Shown here piece by piece: positions 52,875-61,517 of a stretch of DNA of 64,000 nucleotides (position 1 is the stretch's first letter; every line of letters begins with the position of its first letter). The notes below the pieces were generated by a model. It was not told the DNA's origin. It saw only the letters and a list, made by a program, of their open reading frames with translations, and made no database searches. The stretch covers positions 3,534,001 through 3,598,000 of the forward strand of contig NZ_JAFBCT010000001.1 in NCBI RefSeq assembly GCF_016907835.1. Direction: 5' to 3'. The DNA is from Agromyces cerinus. GTDB lineage: Bacteria; Actinomycetota; Actinomycetes; Actinomycetales; Microbacteriaceae. The translations under genes and the position numbers were made by a program.

Positions 52875-54005
52875 TCACCCCTTCAGTGCTTCGCCCCACG
52901 GCACGCGCGCGCCCGTCTTCAGCAGCGAGTTGCGGTAGATGCGCTCGCCGATCACGACCGCGAGCGCCGCGGTGGCGAGCAGGATCGCGAGCGACACGAA
53001 CGGCTCCCACCACTCCGCGGTGCCGAGGAAGACCCGCATCGGCATGCCGACGGGTGCCGAGAACGGCACGTAGCTCATGATCGCGAGCACCGTCGGGTTG
53101 TCGTTGAAGAAGATCACGAGGAAGTACGGGATCATCACGAGCATCGTCACGGGCGTCGTGACCGTGCCGATGTCCTCGGCCCGCGAGACGAGCGCCGCCG
53201 TCGCCGCGAAGAGCGCGGCCAGCATCACGAAGCCGATCGCGAAGAACACGATGAACCAGATGACCGACGGGCCGAGCCCGCCGAGCAGCACCCGCTGGCC
53301 GGTGAGCATGAGCCCGAGCAGTGCCAGCACCGCGATCGCGAGGATCTGCCCGAATGCGAGCAGGCTGTTGCCGATCACCTTGCCCGTGAGCAGCGCGCGC
53401 GCCGACACCGTCGAGAGCAGGATCTCGACGACGCGGGTCTGCTTCTCCTCGACGACCGACTGCGCGATCGTCGTGCCGAAGGTGAGCGCCGACATGAAGA
53501 ACACGATGCCGAAGCCGAACGCCACGAAGTACGCGAGCATCGGGTCGACCGCGGCCGGGTCGAGCAGTTCGACCGTCGGGCTCACCGAGAGCGCCGAGAC
53601 GACCTCGTTCGGCGTCGACTCCAGCCCGAGCACCACGATGCCGAGCGGTTCGGATGCCGCGGGGGCCACGATCGCCTCGACGTCGCCGTCGCGCAGCATC
53701 TGCTCCGCGGCGTCCTGATCGGCGGCGGGCACCGCCTCGAGCGCCGGGTTGCCCTCGACGACGTCGGTCGCGCCGGCGACCACCGCCACCTTCGGCAGTT
53801 CGGACTGGGAGCCGAAGATGCTGCCGAGCACGACCGAGGCGAGCACGGCGAGCATGAGCACGCCCGTGGAGATGAGGAACGCCTTGCTGCGCATGCGCAT
53901 CGTGATCTCGCGCCCCGAGATGAGCCTGACGGTCTCGACGAAGCCGGGTGCGCGGCGGTCGTCGTCGGTGCTGCTGGTGCGCGACGCGCTGGTGTCGAGA
54001 GTCAT
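52875..54005 (-). CDS. ABC-2 family permease (NatB-like)
   Basis: The 376-residue protein has one N-terminal helix (AFLISTGVLMLAVLASVVLG), a large extracytoplasmic loop of about 130 residues and five helices at the C-terminus, with the conserved SVVEEKQTRVVEILLSTVSA stretch of NatB/ABC2 exporters. It works with the ATPase gene to extrude sodium or another substrate. Its ATG at 54005 overlaps the ATPase stop (ATGA). Confidence 0.84.
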   Translation of the reverse strand: MTLDTSASRTSSTDDDRRAPGFVETVRLISGREITMRMRSKAFLISTGVLMLAVLASVVLGSIFGSQSELPKVAVVAGATDVVEGNPALEAVPAADQDAAEQMLRDGDVEAIVAPAASEPLGIVVLGLESTPNEVVSALSVSPTVELLDPAAVDPMLAYFVAFGFGIVFFMSALTFGTTIAQSVVEEKQTRVVEILLSTVSARALLTGKVIGNSLLAFGQILAIAVLALLGLMLTGQRVLLGGLGPSVIWFIVFFAIGFVMLAALFAATAALVSRAEDIGTVTTPVTMLVMIPYFLVIFFNDNPTVLAIMSYVPFSAPVGMPMRVFLGTAEWWEPFVSLAILLATAALAVVIGERIYRNSLLKTGARVPWGEALKG

Positions 54006-54886
54006 TGCACGACCTCCGTGAAGATCTGGGCGAGCGTCGTGTGCTCGCGGGTGAAGCTGATGACGTCGCCGCGGGCGACGGCCTCGGCGAGGGCGGCCTG
54101 CCGCGCGGCATCCGACTCGGCCTCGAAGACGGCCCAGCCGCCGTCGAAGTCGGCGACGCGGATGCCGGGCTGCTGGCGCAGCCACCCGAGATCGCCAGAG
54201 GTGAGCAGCTCCCAGCGGTCGGAGCCGTGCTCGGCACGGAGGGAGTCACGACTGCCGGCCGCGGCGATGCGCCCGCCCGCGATGATGACGAGGTCGTCGC
54301 AGAGCCGCTCGACGATGTCGAGCTGGTGCGAGGAGAAGAGCACGGGGGCGCCGGATGCCGCGGCATCCGCCAGCACGCCCTGCACCGTCTCGACGGCCAT
54401 CGGGTCGAGGCCCGAGAACGGCTCGTCGAGCACGAGCACCTCGGGGCGGTGCACGAGCGCCGCCGCGATCTGGGCCCGCTGCTGGTTGCCGAGGGAGAGC
54501 GACTCGATCGTGTCGTTCGTGCGCTCGCCGAGGCCGAGTCGCTCGAGCAGCTCGAGGGCGTTGCGGTGCGCGGCGGCCGCGCTCCAGCCGTGCAGCCGGG
54601 CGAGGTAGACCGTCTGCTCGAGCACGCGCATCTTCGGGTAGAGCCCGCGCTCCTCGGGCATGTAGCCGAAGCGACGCCGGTCGGCGCTCGTCAGCGCCTG
54701 GCCGCCGAGTGCGACGGTGCCGCCGTCGGACGCGAGCACGCCCAGGATGATGCGCATCGTCGTGGTCTTGCCGGCGCCGTTGCCGCCGACGAACCCGGTG
54801 AGCCGGCCGTCGCCGACGGTGAAGCTCACGTGGTCGAGGGCGAGGCGCTCGCCGTAGCGCTTGGTGACGTCGTGGAGTTCGAGCAT
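54002..54886 (-). CDS. ABC exporter ATPase (NatA-like)
   Basis: The 294-residue protein has Walker A GGNGAGKTT, signature LSLGNQQRAQIAAAL (LSxGN variant), Walker B VLVLDEPFSGLDP and H-loop SSHQ. NatA-type ATPases drive Na+ or drug export. Its ATG is followed by LELHDVTKRYG; a GTG two codons earlier is an alternative. It shares an operon with the permease, and follows the AsnC gene on the same strand with a terminator between them. Confidence 0.86.
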   Translation of the reverse strand: MLELHDVTKRYGERLALDHVSFTVGDGRLTGFVGGNGAGKTTTMRIILGVLASDGGTVALGGQALTSADRRRFGYMPEERGLYPKMRVLEQTVYLARLHGWSAAAAHRNALELLERLGLGERTNDTIESLSLGNQQRAQIAAALVHRPEVLVLDEPFSGLDPMAVETVQGVLADAAASGAPVLFSSHQLDIVERLCDDLVIIAGGRIAAAGSRDSLRAEHGSDRWELLTSGDLGWLRQQPGIRVADFDGGWAVFEAESDAARQAALAEAVARGDVISFTREHTTLAQIFTEVVQ

Positions 54887-54897
54887 GCCCACACGCT

Positions 54898-54925
54898 ACG
54901 GATGTCGCGCGCTCGCGGCATCCGT
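54898..54925 (-). terminator. Hairpin between AsnC and NatA-like genes
   Basis: A 12-base stem with one G-T wobble encloses CGCT. It is 76 bases downstream of the AsnC stop and just before the ATPase start. Confidence 0.6.
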
Positions 54926-55000
54926 CGTGCGGCGGGTTCTCGGACGCCGCACCGCTCCCGACTCAACCGTGCGGGGGAGGCGCTCGCCGCGAGTGGGGGC

Positions 55001-55477
55001 TCAGGCCGAGCGGATGAGCGGGCGGGCCTCGAAGAGGGTGCGCAGCACGATCGTCGCGCGCACCTGTGCGGGGAGGGAGGTGCGCAGGCGCACGAGCAGG
55101 TCGGCGAGGTCGGCGGTCGTCGCCACCCGGGCGACCGCGAGGTGGCCGGCGTCGCCCGAGATCGCGTAGCAGGACTCGATCTCGGGGTAGGCGCCGAGTC
55201 GGTCGCCGAGGTCTCCGACCGTCGCGGGGTCGAGCACGGAGATCTCGAGGAAGGCGGAGACCGGCAGCCCGACCGCATCCGGGTCGACGACCGCACGGTA
55301 GCCGGTGATGACGCCGCGCTGCTCGAGGCGCTGCACGCGCGACTGCACGGCCGAGGTCGAGAGGCCGGTGAGCGTCGCGAGCGTCGAGAGCGTCGTCCGT
55401 CCGTCGGCGGCGAGCGCCGAGACGATGCGCTGGTCGATGTCGTTGTCGAGACGGGGTGTCGCGGCCGGGTCGCTCAT
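55001..55477 (-). CDS. Lrp/AsnC-family transcriptional regulator
   Basis: The 158-residue protein has an N-terminal winged helix (LDNDIDQRIVSALAADGRTTLSTLATLTGLSTSAVQSRVQRLEQRGVITGYRAVVD) and a RAM ligand-binding domain (CYAISGDAGHLAVARVATTADLADLL). It senses an amino acid. It stands divergent from the peptide ABC importer at 55853 across 375 bases, so control of that importer is possible but unproven. Start MSDPAATP at 55477. Confidence 0.85.
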   Translation of the reverse strand: MSDPAATPRLDNDIDQRIVSALAADGRTTLSTLATLTGLSTSAVQSRVQRLEQRGVITGYRAVVDPDAVGLPVSAFLEISVLDPATVGDLGDRLGAYPEIESCYAISGDAGHLAVARVATTADLADLLVRLRTSLPAQVRATIVLRTLFEARPLIRSA

Positions 55478-55852
55478 GCGCTCCACGATAGTGCTCGGAA
55501 CCGGCGAGGGCCTCGGCGGGTTCGTCTCGCTCGACGCATGAGATAGGGTTCAGATGTTCAGCCTGGAGCAATGGAGCCCGGCTCGACCGACCTGAGGATC
55601 GAGCAGCCCCCTCCGCGATGCGCGGCAGATGTGCTCCGGGTTGATTGTGATGCCATGAGAGTGGCAATTTTCCGATGAGAGCGCGTGTATCTCGGATTAT
55701 CGCCGTACCCGGAACAGATCATGCGGATTGTTGCCGTTCGGTAAATTCCGATACGAATCGTATCTTCGTTGTTGACTATTCATCTCCTCATCATGTTCCC
55801 TTGCTAGAGATCCGAGTTCTGCATCACATGTCCGACTCATCAGCGAAGGAAT
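55478..55852. other. Long AT-richer intergenic leader before the peptide importer
   Basis: This is the longest gene-free stretch in the window. The right half (about 55650-55852) is much richer in A/T than its surroundings. It holds the palindrome GATACGA-A-TCGTATC at 55750-55764, a possible -35 TTGACT at 55772-55777 without a convincing -10, and small inverted repeats near 55590-55610 and 55653-55668. No recognised riboswitch or T-box pattern was identified. It probably contains the importer promoter and an operator for AsnC or another regulator. Confidence 0.6.
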
Positions 55853-57727
55853 ATGAAACGTATGCGTGCTACACCAGCCCCCAGAAACGGAAAGGCGCGA
55901 CGCCGGTTGTCCACCGTCGCCGCGGTTTCCCTCGCGGCGTGTCTCGCGATCGGCCCGGCCGCGACCGCGTTCGCGGCACCGGTCGTCGCTGAAGCGAGCC
56001 CCTCGGCGTCGGAGAGTGCCGACGCCAAGACGTTGCGCATCGCGACGGCCGGCTTCGTCGACACCTTCAACCCGTTCATCTCGATCTACCTGACGCCGAC
56101 GAACATCATCCGGTACGTCTACGAGAGCCTCGTGCAGAACGACGCCGAAGACGGTTCCCCGACCGAGGGCCTCGCGGAGAAGTGGGAGGCCAGCCCCGAC
56201 GGCATGACCTGGACCTTCACCCTGCACGAGGGCATGAAGTGGTCCGACGACGAGCCGATCACCTCCGCCGACGTCAAGTACACGTACGAGTCGATGATGA
56301 ACGACCCGATGCTCGGCACCGCCAACGGCAACCTCGTGGCGAACTTCGAGAGCGTCGAGACGCCCGACGACCTCACCGTCGTCATCAACCTCAAGACGCC
56401 GCAGGCGCCGAACCCCGGCACCGAGATCCCCGTGCTGCCCGAGCACATCTGGTCCGAAGTCGACGACCCCACGACGTTCACCAACGACGCCGACGTCGTG
56501 GGCTCCGGGCCGTACACGCTCGAGAGCTACTCCGCGAACCAGTCGATCACCCTCAAGGCGAACCCCAACTTCTGGCGGGGCGCCCCCAAGATCGACGGCA
56601 TCCAGTACATCTACTACACGAACTCCGATGCCCAGATCCAGGCGCTGCGCGCCGGCGAGGTCGACCTCGTCACCGGGCTCACCGACACCCAGATGACGGC
56701 GCTCGAAGGCGAAGAGGGCATCACGACCCACGCCGGCACGGGCCGTCGCTTCACCTCGCTCAGCGTGAACGCCGGAGCCGAGACGCCCGAGGGCGTCGCC
56801 TACGGCACCGGCAGCCCCGCGCTCAAGGAGCCCGCCGTGCGCGAGGCGATCCGCCTCGGCATCGACCAGGAGTCGCTGCTGAAGAACGTGCTGGGCGGCT
56901 ACGGCGCTCCCGCCACGAGCTTCATCCCGATCGCGTTCGAGAAGTGGCACCTGCCCGATGACGACGAGGCGATCGTGTCGTTCGATCCCGACGCCGCGAT
57001 GGCCAAGCTCGACGACGCGGGCTGGGTCGCCGGCGCTGACGGCATCCGCGAGAAGGACGGCAACCGACTCTCGATCCGCCTGCTCGCCGACGCCGAGGAC
57101 ATCGTCGAGATGTCGGCGTCCGAGTATCTCGTGCCCTGGATGGCCGACATCGGCGTCGAGCTGAAGCTCGAGACCACCGACAGCGACACCATCTCGGACC
57201 GCACGGCAGTCAGCGACTACGACATGTACTTCTCCGGGTGGAGCGTCAACCCCGACCCCGACTACCAGCTCGGCATCAACCTGTGCTCCTCGCGTCCCGA
57301 CGCAGAGGGCAACGGCGCCACGAGCCAGGACGGCTACTGCAACCCCGAGTTCGACGCCCTCTACGCCGAGCAGCACTCGGAGCTCGACGAGGCCAAGCGC
57401 GCCGAGATCGTGCACGACATGCTGCGCATGCACTACGAGGACGTCGCGCAGATCACCCTCTGGTACGGCCAGTCGCTCGAGGCCTACCGCTCCGACCGCT
57501 TCACGGGCTTCACCACGCAGCCCGCCGACAACGGCATCATCGCGAACCAGGCCGGCTACTGGGGCTACTACACGGTGGAGCCCGTCGTCGACGAGGCTTC
57601 GTCGGCCGCTGAGCAGTCCGGTCCGGGTGCCGCGCTCTGGATCGGCCTCGGCGTGCTCGTCGTCGCCGCCGGTGTCGTCGCGATCGTGATCGTGCGACGG
57701 CGCAAGACCGCGGGCGACCGCGAGTAG
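55853..57727 (+). CDS. Peptide ABC transporter substrate-binding protein with C-terminal membrane anchor
   Basis: The 624-residue SBP family 5 protein has an N-terminal signal (RRRLSTVAAVSLAACLAIG), an LAAC that could be a lipobox at Cys30, but hydrophobicity continues to AFAA, a better signal-peptidase I site. The mature domain has the usual SBP_bac_5 elements (GLAEKWEASPDGMTWTFTLHEGMKWSDDEPIT). The C-terminus has a clear transmembrane helix (ALWIGLGVLVVAAGVVAIVIVRRRK), unusual for a binding protein, which would anchor it at the opposite end from the lipid. It binds peptides for the permease genes downstream. Confidence 0.88.
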   Translation: MKRMRATPAPRNGKARRRLSTVAAVSLAACLAIGPAATAFAAPVVAEASPSASESADAKTLRIATAGFVDTFNPFISIYLTPTNIIRYVYESLVQNDAEDGSPTEGLAEKWEASPDGMTWTFTLHEGMKWSDDEPITSADVKYTYESMMNDPMLGTANGNLVANFESVETPDDLTVVINLKTPQAPNPGTEIPVLPEHIWSEVDDPTTFTNDADVVGSGPYTLESYSANQSITLKANPNFWRGAPKIDGIQYIYYTNSDAQIQALRAGEVDLVTGLTDTQMTALEGEEGITTHAGTGRRFTSLSVNAGAETPEGVAYGTGSPALKEPAVREAIRLGIDQESLLKNVLGGYGAPATSFIPIAFEKWHLPDDDEAIVSFDPDAAMAKLDDAGWVAGADGIREKDGNRLSIRLLADAEDIVEMSASEYLVPWMADIGVELKLETTDSDTISDRTAVSDYDMYFSGWSVNPDPDYQLGINLCSSRPDAEGNGATSQDGYCNPEFDALYAEQHSELDEAKRAEIVHDMLRMHYEDVAQITLWYGQSLEAYRSDRFTGFTTQPADNGIIANQAGYWGYYTVEPVVDEASSAAEQSGPGAALWIGLGVLVVAAGVVAIVIVRRRKTAGDRE

Positions 57728-57739
57728 CGTTCTCGCACT

Positions 57740-57778
57740 GCCCGGTCGGGTGCCGCTCACCGCGGCATCCGACCGGGC
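57740..57778 (+). terminator. Intercistronic hairpin after the binding-protein gene
   Basis: Seventeen-base arms with one G-T wobble enclose TCACC, 12 bases after the binding-protein stop and 38 bases before the permease start. In an operon this probably protects the upstream mRNA or partly terminates, giving excess binding protein over permease. Confidence 0.6.
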
Positions 57779-57816
57779 GACCGACGTCGGGCGCAGGAAG
57801 AAGGAGACGGAGCGCA

Positions 57817-58860
57817 ATGACAGACACGATCACCCCCGTGAACGCGGAGGTGCACGACGAGAAGCTCGCGGAGGCATCGCCGACGCGTTCGTCGTTCCTG
57901 AGCTACTTCGGCACCAAGCTCGGCGGGGCGCTCATCAGCCTCGTCATGGTCGTGCTGCTCGGCTTCTTCGCGTTCCGAGTGCTGCCGGGCGACCCGGTGC
58001 GGCGCATCGCGCAGGAACGCCCGATGAGCCCCGAGCAGATCGCGGAGCTCCGCAGGCAGTACGGCCTCGACAAGCCCGTCACGCAGCAGTTCCTTGACTA
58101 CCTCGTCAACATCTTCAGCGGCAACCTCGGCGAGAGCTACGTGTACCGCACCCCGGTGAGCGAGTTGATCGGGCAGTACCTCGGGCCGACCCTCCTGCTC
58201 ACCGGCACCTCCGCGATCATCGCGATCGCGCTCGGGCTGTGGCTCGGCCAGCGCGCGGCCTGGCGCAGCGGCTCGCTCTTCGACAAGATCGCCACCGGCA
58301 CCTCGCTCACCCTGTGGTCGGTGCCCACGTTCTGGCTCGCGCTGATCCTCCTCATGATCTTCGGCGGCACCCTGCGCTGGTTCCCGACGGGCGGCATGGT
58401 CAGCCCCGGCGTCGAGCCGGGCACCTTCGACTACGTCGTCGACGTCGCCCGCCACATGGTGCTCCCCGTGGTCACGATGGTCGCGGTCGTCTTCGCCCAG
58501 TACCTCATGGTCATGCGCGCCTCGCTCCTCGAGGAGAAGTCGTCCGACTACCTGACGACCGCCCGCGCGAAGGGCCTGCGCGACGACCTCGTGCGGCGCC
58601 GGCACGCGGTGCCGAACGCGCTGCTGCCCACGGTCACCCTCGTCTTCATGCACATCGGCGGTCTCGTGGCCGGCGCGGTCACGGTCGAGACCGTCTTCTC
58701 CTGGCCCGGTCTCGGCAAGCTCACCTACGAGGCCATCAGCGGCCCCGACATGCCCCTGCTGCAGGGCACCTTCGTCGTCTTCTCGACGATCATCATCGTC
58801 ATGAATCTCATCGCCGACCTCATCTATCGGCAGCTCGACCCGAGAGTGAGGCGCGCATGA
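57817..58860 (+). CDS. Peptide ABC transporter permease 1 (DppB-like)
   Basis: The 347-residue protein has six helices and the family motifs FRVLPGDPVRRIAQERPMSPEQIAELRRQYGLDKP, then TARAKGLRDDLVRRRHAVPNALLPTVTL, the EAA loop that touches the ATPase. It is the first half of the importer channel. Its stop overlaps the next permease by four bases. Confidence 0.9.
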   Translation: MTDTITPVNAEVHDEKLAEASPTRSSFLSYFGTKLGGALISLVMVVLLGFFAFRVLPGDPVRRIAQERPMSPEQIAELRRQYGLDKPVTQQFLDYLVNIFSGNLGESYVYRTPVSELIGQYLGPTLLLTGTSAIIAIALGLWLGQRAAWRSGSLFDKIATGTSLTLWSVPTFWLALILLMIFGGTLRWFPTGGMVSPGVEPGTFDYVVDVARHMVLPVVTMVAVVFAQYLMVMRASLLEEKSSDYLTTARAKGLRDDLVRRRHAVPNALLPTVTLVFMHIGGLVAGAVTVETVFSWPGLGKLTYEAISGPDMPLLQGTFVVFSTIIIVMNLIADLIYRQLDPRVRRA

Positions 58861-59783
58861 GCACCACCGAACAGGCACGGCCGGTTGCCCAGATGACGAC
58901 CCGGCAGGTCGCGAGCCGCCGGCGTCGGGCGTCCGCCGCGAAGCTGTGGCGCGAGTTCCGCTCGAGCGCCTCGGGCATGTCGGGGCTGATCTTCCTCGGC
59001 GTCGTGATCCTCCTCGCGATCCTCGCCCCGGTCATCGCCGACCGCTCGATGCTCGACGTCACCCAGCTCACCGATCAGCCGCGCTTCGCGCCGCCGTCGT
59101 GGGAGCACCCGATGGGCACCGACCACCAGGGTCGCGAGTTGTGGGTGCGCATGATCTGGGGTGCTCGCACCTCGCTCCTCGTCGGCGTCGCCGCCACGGC
59201 GATGTCGATGATCATCGGCACCCTCGTGGGCATGGCCGCGGGTCACTTCACGGGGGTCACCGGCGGCATCATCATGCGCTTCGTCGACTTCTTCCTGGTG
59301 CTGCCCTCGCTCGTGCTCGCCATCGTGCTGTCGTCGGTGCTGAGCCGGGGCGTGCTCACGATCGTGATCGCGATCGGCGTGACCTCATGGGCGGCCACCG
59401 CCCGACTCGTGAGAGCCCAGACGCTCGCGGTCGAGGCGCGTCCGTACGTCGAGCGCTCCCAGGTGCTCGGCGCCGGGCACTGGCACATCATCGGCAAGCA
59501 CCTCTTCCCCGCCGTGCTGCCGCTCGTGCTCGCCAACACGACGCTCACCGTCGGCTCGGCGATCATCGCCGAATCGACGCTCGCCTTCCTCGGCCTCGGC
59601 GACCCCACCCAGCAGTCGTGGGGCACGATCCTGAAGGACTCGATGGACGTCTCGGCCGCGACGAGCGGCTACTGGTGGTACGTCGTCATCCCCGGCCTCG
59701 CGATCGTGCTCGTGGTGCTCGCGTTCACCCTGGTCGGGCGCGCGTTCGAAGCCATCGTGAACCCGACCCTCAGGAGCCGTTGA
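58857..59783 (+). CDS. Peptide ABC transporter permease 2 (DppC-like)
   Basis: The 308-residue protein has an N-terminal cytoplasmic tail, six helices and DppC patterns: FAPPSWEHPMGTDHQGRELWVRMIWGARTSLLVG and the EAA loop RSQVLGAGHWHIIGKHLFPAVLPLVL. ATG 58857 overlaps permease 1, so the two are coupled. Confidence 0.9.
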   Translation: MSTTEQARPVAQMTTRQVASRRRRASAAKLWREFRSSASGMSGLIFLGVVILLAILAPVIADRSMLDVTQLTDQPRFAPPSWEHPMGTDHQGRELWVRMIWGARTSLLVGVAATAMSMIIGTLVGMAAGHFTGVTGGIIMRFVDFFLVLPSLVLAIVLSSVLSRGVLTIVIAIGVTSWAATARLVRAQTLAVEARPYVERSQVLGAGHWHIIGKHLFPAVLPLVLANTTLTVGSAIIAESTLAFLGLGDPTQQSWGTILKDSMDVSAATSGYWWYVVIPGLAIVLVVLAFTLVGRAFEAIVNPTLRSR

Positions 59784-59785
59784 GC

Positions 59786-61510
59786 ATGCCCGATCTCGTT
59801 TTCGACGACGTTTCCATCACCTATCGCACGGCCGCGTCGCGGGGTCGCGGCGACATCGCCGCCGTGCGGGGCGTGAGCCTCTCGCTGCCCGCCGGCGGCA
59901 CGCTCGGCATCGCCGGCGAGTCGGGCTCCGGCAAGTCGACGCTCGCGATGAGTGCGCTGCGCCTGCTTCCCGACAACGCCGTGATCGACGGCCAGGTGCG
60001 CGTCGGCGACCGCAGCGTCGCCGAACTGAGCTTCGGCGAGCTGCGCGCCCTGCGCTGGTCGGAGGTGGCGATCGTCTTCCAGGGGGCGATGCACTCGCTG
60101 AACCCCGTGCGCACCGTCGGCCAGCAGATCATCGAGGCCCTCGAGCTGCACGTGAAGGACGGGTGGCGCACCGCCGAGGCCCGCAAGGCGCGCCTCGCGG
60201 AACTGATGGACCAGGTCGACCTGCCGATCGCGAAGGCGGCCGCGTACCCGCACGAGCTGTCGGGCGGCCAGAAGCAGCGCATCATGATCGCGATGGCGCT
60301 CGCGTGCGAGCCCGACATCATCGTCGCCGACGAGCCGACCACCGCGCTCGACGTCATCGTGCAGGGGCAGATCCTCGAGGTGGTGAAAGACCTCGTGACC
60401 CGTCGGGGCATCTCGCTCCTCATGATCAGCCACGACCTCTCGGTGCTCGCCACCGCGTGCGAGCGCATCGCCGTCATGCGCAACGGCGAGCTCGTCGAGG
60501 TCGGCGAATCGCAGCAGATCTGCACCGAACCGCGCGAGGCGTACACGAAGCAGCTCGCCGACGCCTTTCCGACGATCGGCGACCCGGCCTCGCGGCTGAA
60601 GCCGGTCACGCGCCGCACCGACTCGGTCGCGACGGGCTCGATCGACGCGATCGGCGCAGCGGATGCCTCGGCGCCCATGCCCGCACCGACGAAGAGCGGC
60701 GCAGGGGCGACCGGCGAGGTGCTGCTGGAGGCCCGCAACCTCAGCGTGACGTTCCGTTCGCGAGGCAAGAGCGTTCGGGCGGTGCGCGGGGTCGACCTCG
60801 CGTGCCGTCAGGGCGAGATCGTCGCGCTCGTCGGGCAGTCGGGCTCGGGCAAGACCACGCTCGCCCGCACGCTCCTCGGTCTCGAGGCGCCCGACCAGGG
60901 CGGGCAGGTGCTCTTCCGCGGCAAGCCGCTCGGGCGCTCGACGAAGCGGCTGCGCGAGTTCCGCCGTCAGGTGCAACTCATCCTGCAGGACCCGTCGGCC
61001 GCCCTGAACCCGAAGCTCAGCGTCTACGAGTCGGTCGCCGAGGGGCTCCGCATCCAGCGCTATCCGGGCGACGAACGCGCACAGGTCGCCGCGAGCCTCG
61101 AGAACGCCGAGCTGATGCCGCCCGAGCACTTCTTCGAGGCCATCCCCCACGAGCTCTCGGGAGGGCAGCGCCAGCGTGTCGTGATCGCGGGCGCCCTCGC
61201 GATGAACCCGCAGATGCTCATCGCCGATGAGCCGGTCGCCTCGCTCGACGCCTCGGCACGAGGCGAGATCCTCGCGCTCCTGCTCCGCCTGCGCGACGAG
61301 CTCGGCCTCTCCGCGCTCGTCATCACGCACGATCTCGGTCTCGCATGGAACATCGCCGACACCGTCGCCGTGATGTACCACGGCGAGATCGTCGAGCGGG
61401 GTGCCACCGAGACGGTGCTCCTCGACCCGCAGCACGAGTACACGAGGAAGCTGCTCGCCGCGGCACCGAAGATCGTGGGCCGCGAGGGCGTGCTCGAGAC
61501 GGCCCGGTGA
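59786..61510 (+). CDS. Fused double ATP-binding subunit of the peptide importer (DppD-DppF)
   Basis: The 574-residue protein joins two ABC ATPase domains. The first has Walker A GESGSGKST, signature LSGGQKQR and Walker B IIVADEPTTALD. The second, after a 60-residue Ala/Pro/Thr linker, has GQSGSGKTT, LSGGQRQR and MLIADEPVASLD. In most peptide importers these are separate DppD and DppF. Both Walker sites are intact, so both can hydrolyse ATP. The gene is two bases from the permease stop. Confidence 0.9.
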   Translation: MPDLVFDDVSITYRTAASRGRGDIAAVRGVSLSLPAGGTLGIAGESGSGKSTLAMSALRLLPDNAVIDGQVRVGDRSVAELSFGELRALRWSEVAIVFQGAMHSLNPVRTVGQQIIEALELHVKDGWRTAEARKARLAELMDQVDLPIAKAAAYPHELSGGQKQRIMIAMALACEPDIIVADEPTTALDVIVQGQILEVVKDLVTRRGISLLMISHDLSVLATACERIAVMRNGELVEVGESQQICTEPREAYTKQLADAFPTIGDPASRLKPVTRRTDSVATGSIDAIGAADASAPMPAPTKSGAGATGEVLLEARNLSVTFRSRGKSVRAVRGVDLACRQGEIVALVGQSGSGKTTLARTLLGLEAPDQGGQVLFRGKPLGRSTKRLREFRRQVQLILQDPSAALNPKLSVYESVAEGLRIQRYPGDERAQVAASLENAELMPPEHFFEAIPHELSGGQRQRVVIAGALAMNPQMLIADEPVASLDASARGEILALLLRLRDELGLSALVITHDLGLAWNIADTVAVMYHGEIVERGATETVLLDPQHEYTRKLLAAAPKIVGREGVLETAR

Positions 61511-61517
61511 TCCGCGA

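Noticed and set aside
51646..54366. Aldolase frame extended far upstream to 54366
   Set aside because: Sequence beyond GTG 52719 is opposite or across the ABC exporter genes and contains the terminator hairpin; only the C-terminal 357 residues form the aldolase.
55590..55668. Riboswitch or T-box leader of the peptide importer
   Set aside because: Only short imperfect stems were seen and no conserved T-box, glycine or other riboswitch core could be recognised.
55772..55797. Strong sigma-70 promoter before the peptide importer
   Set aside because: TTGACT is present but no convincing -10 box occurs at 16-18 bases spacing.
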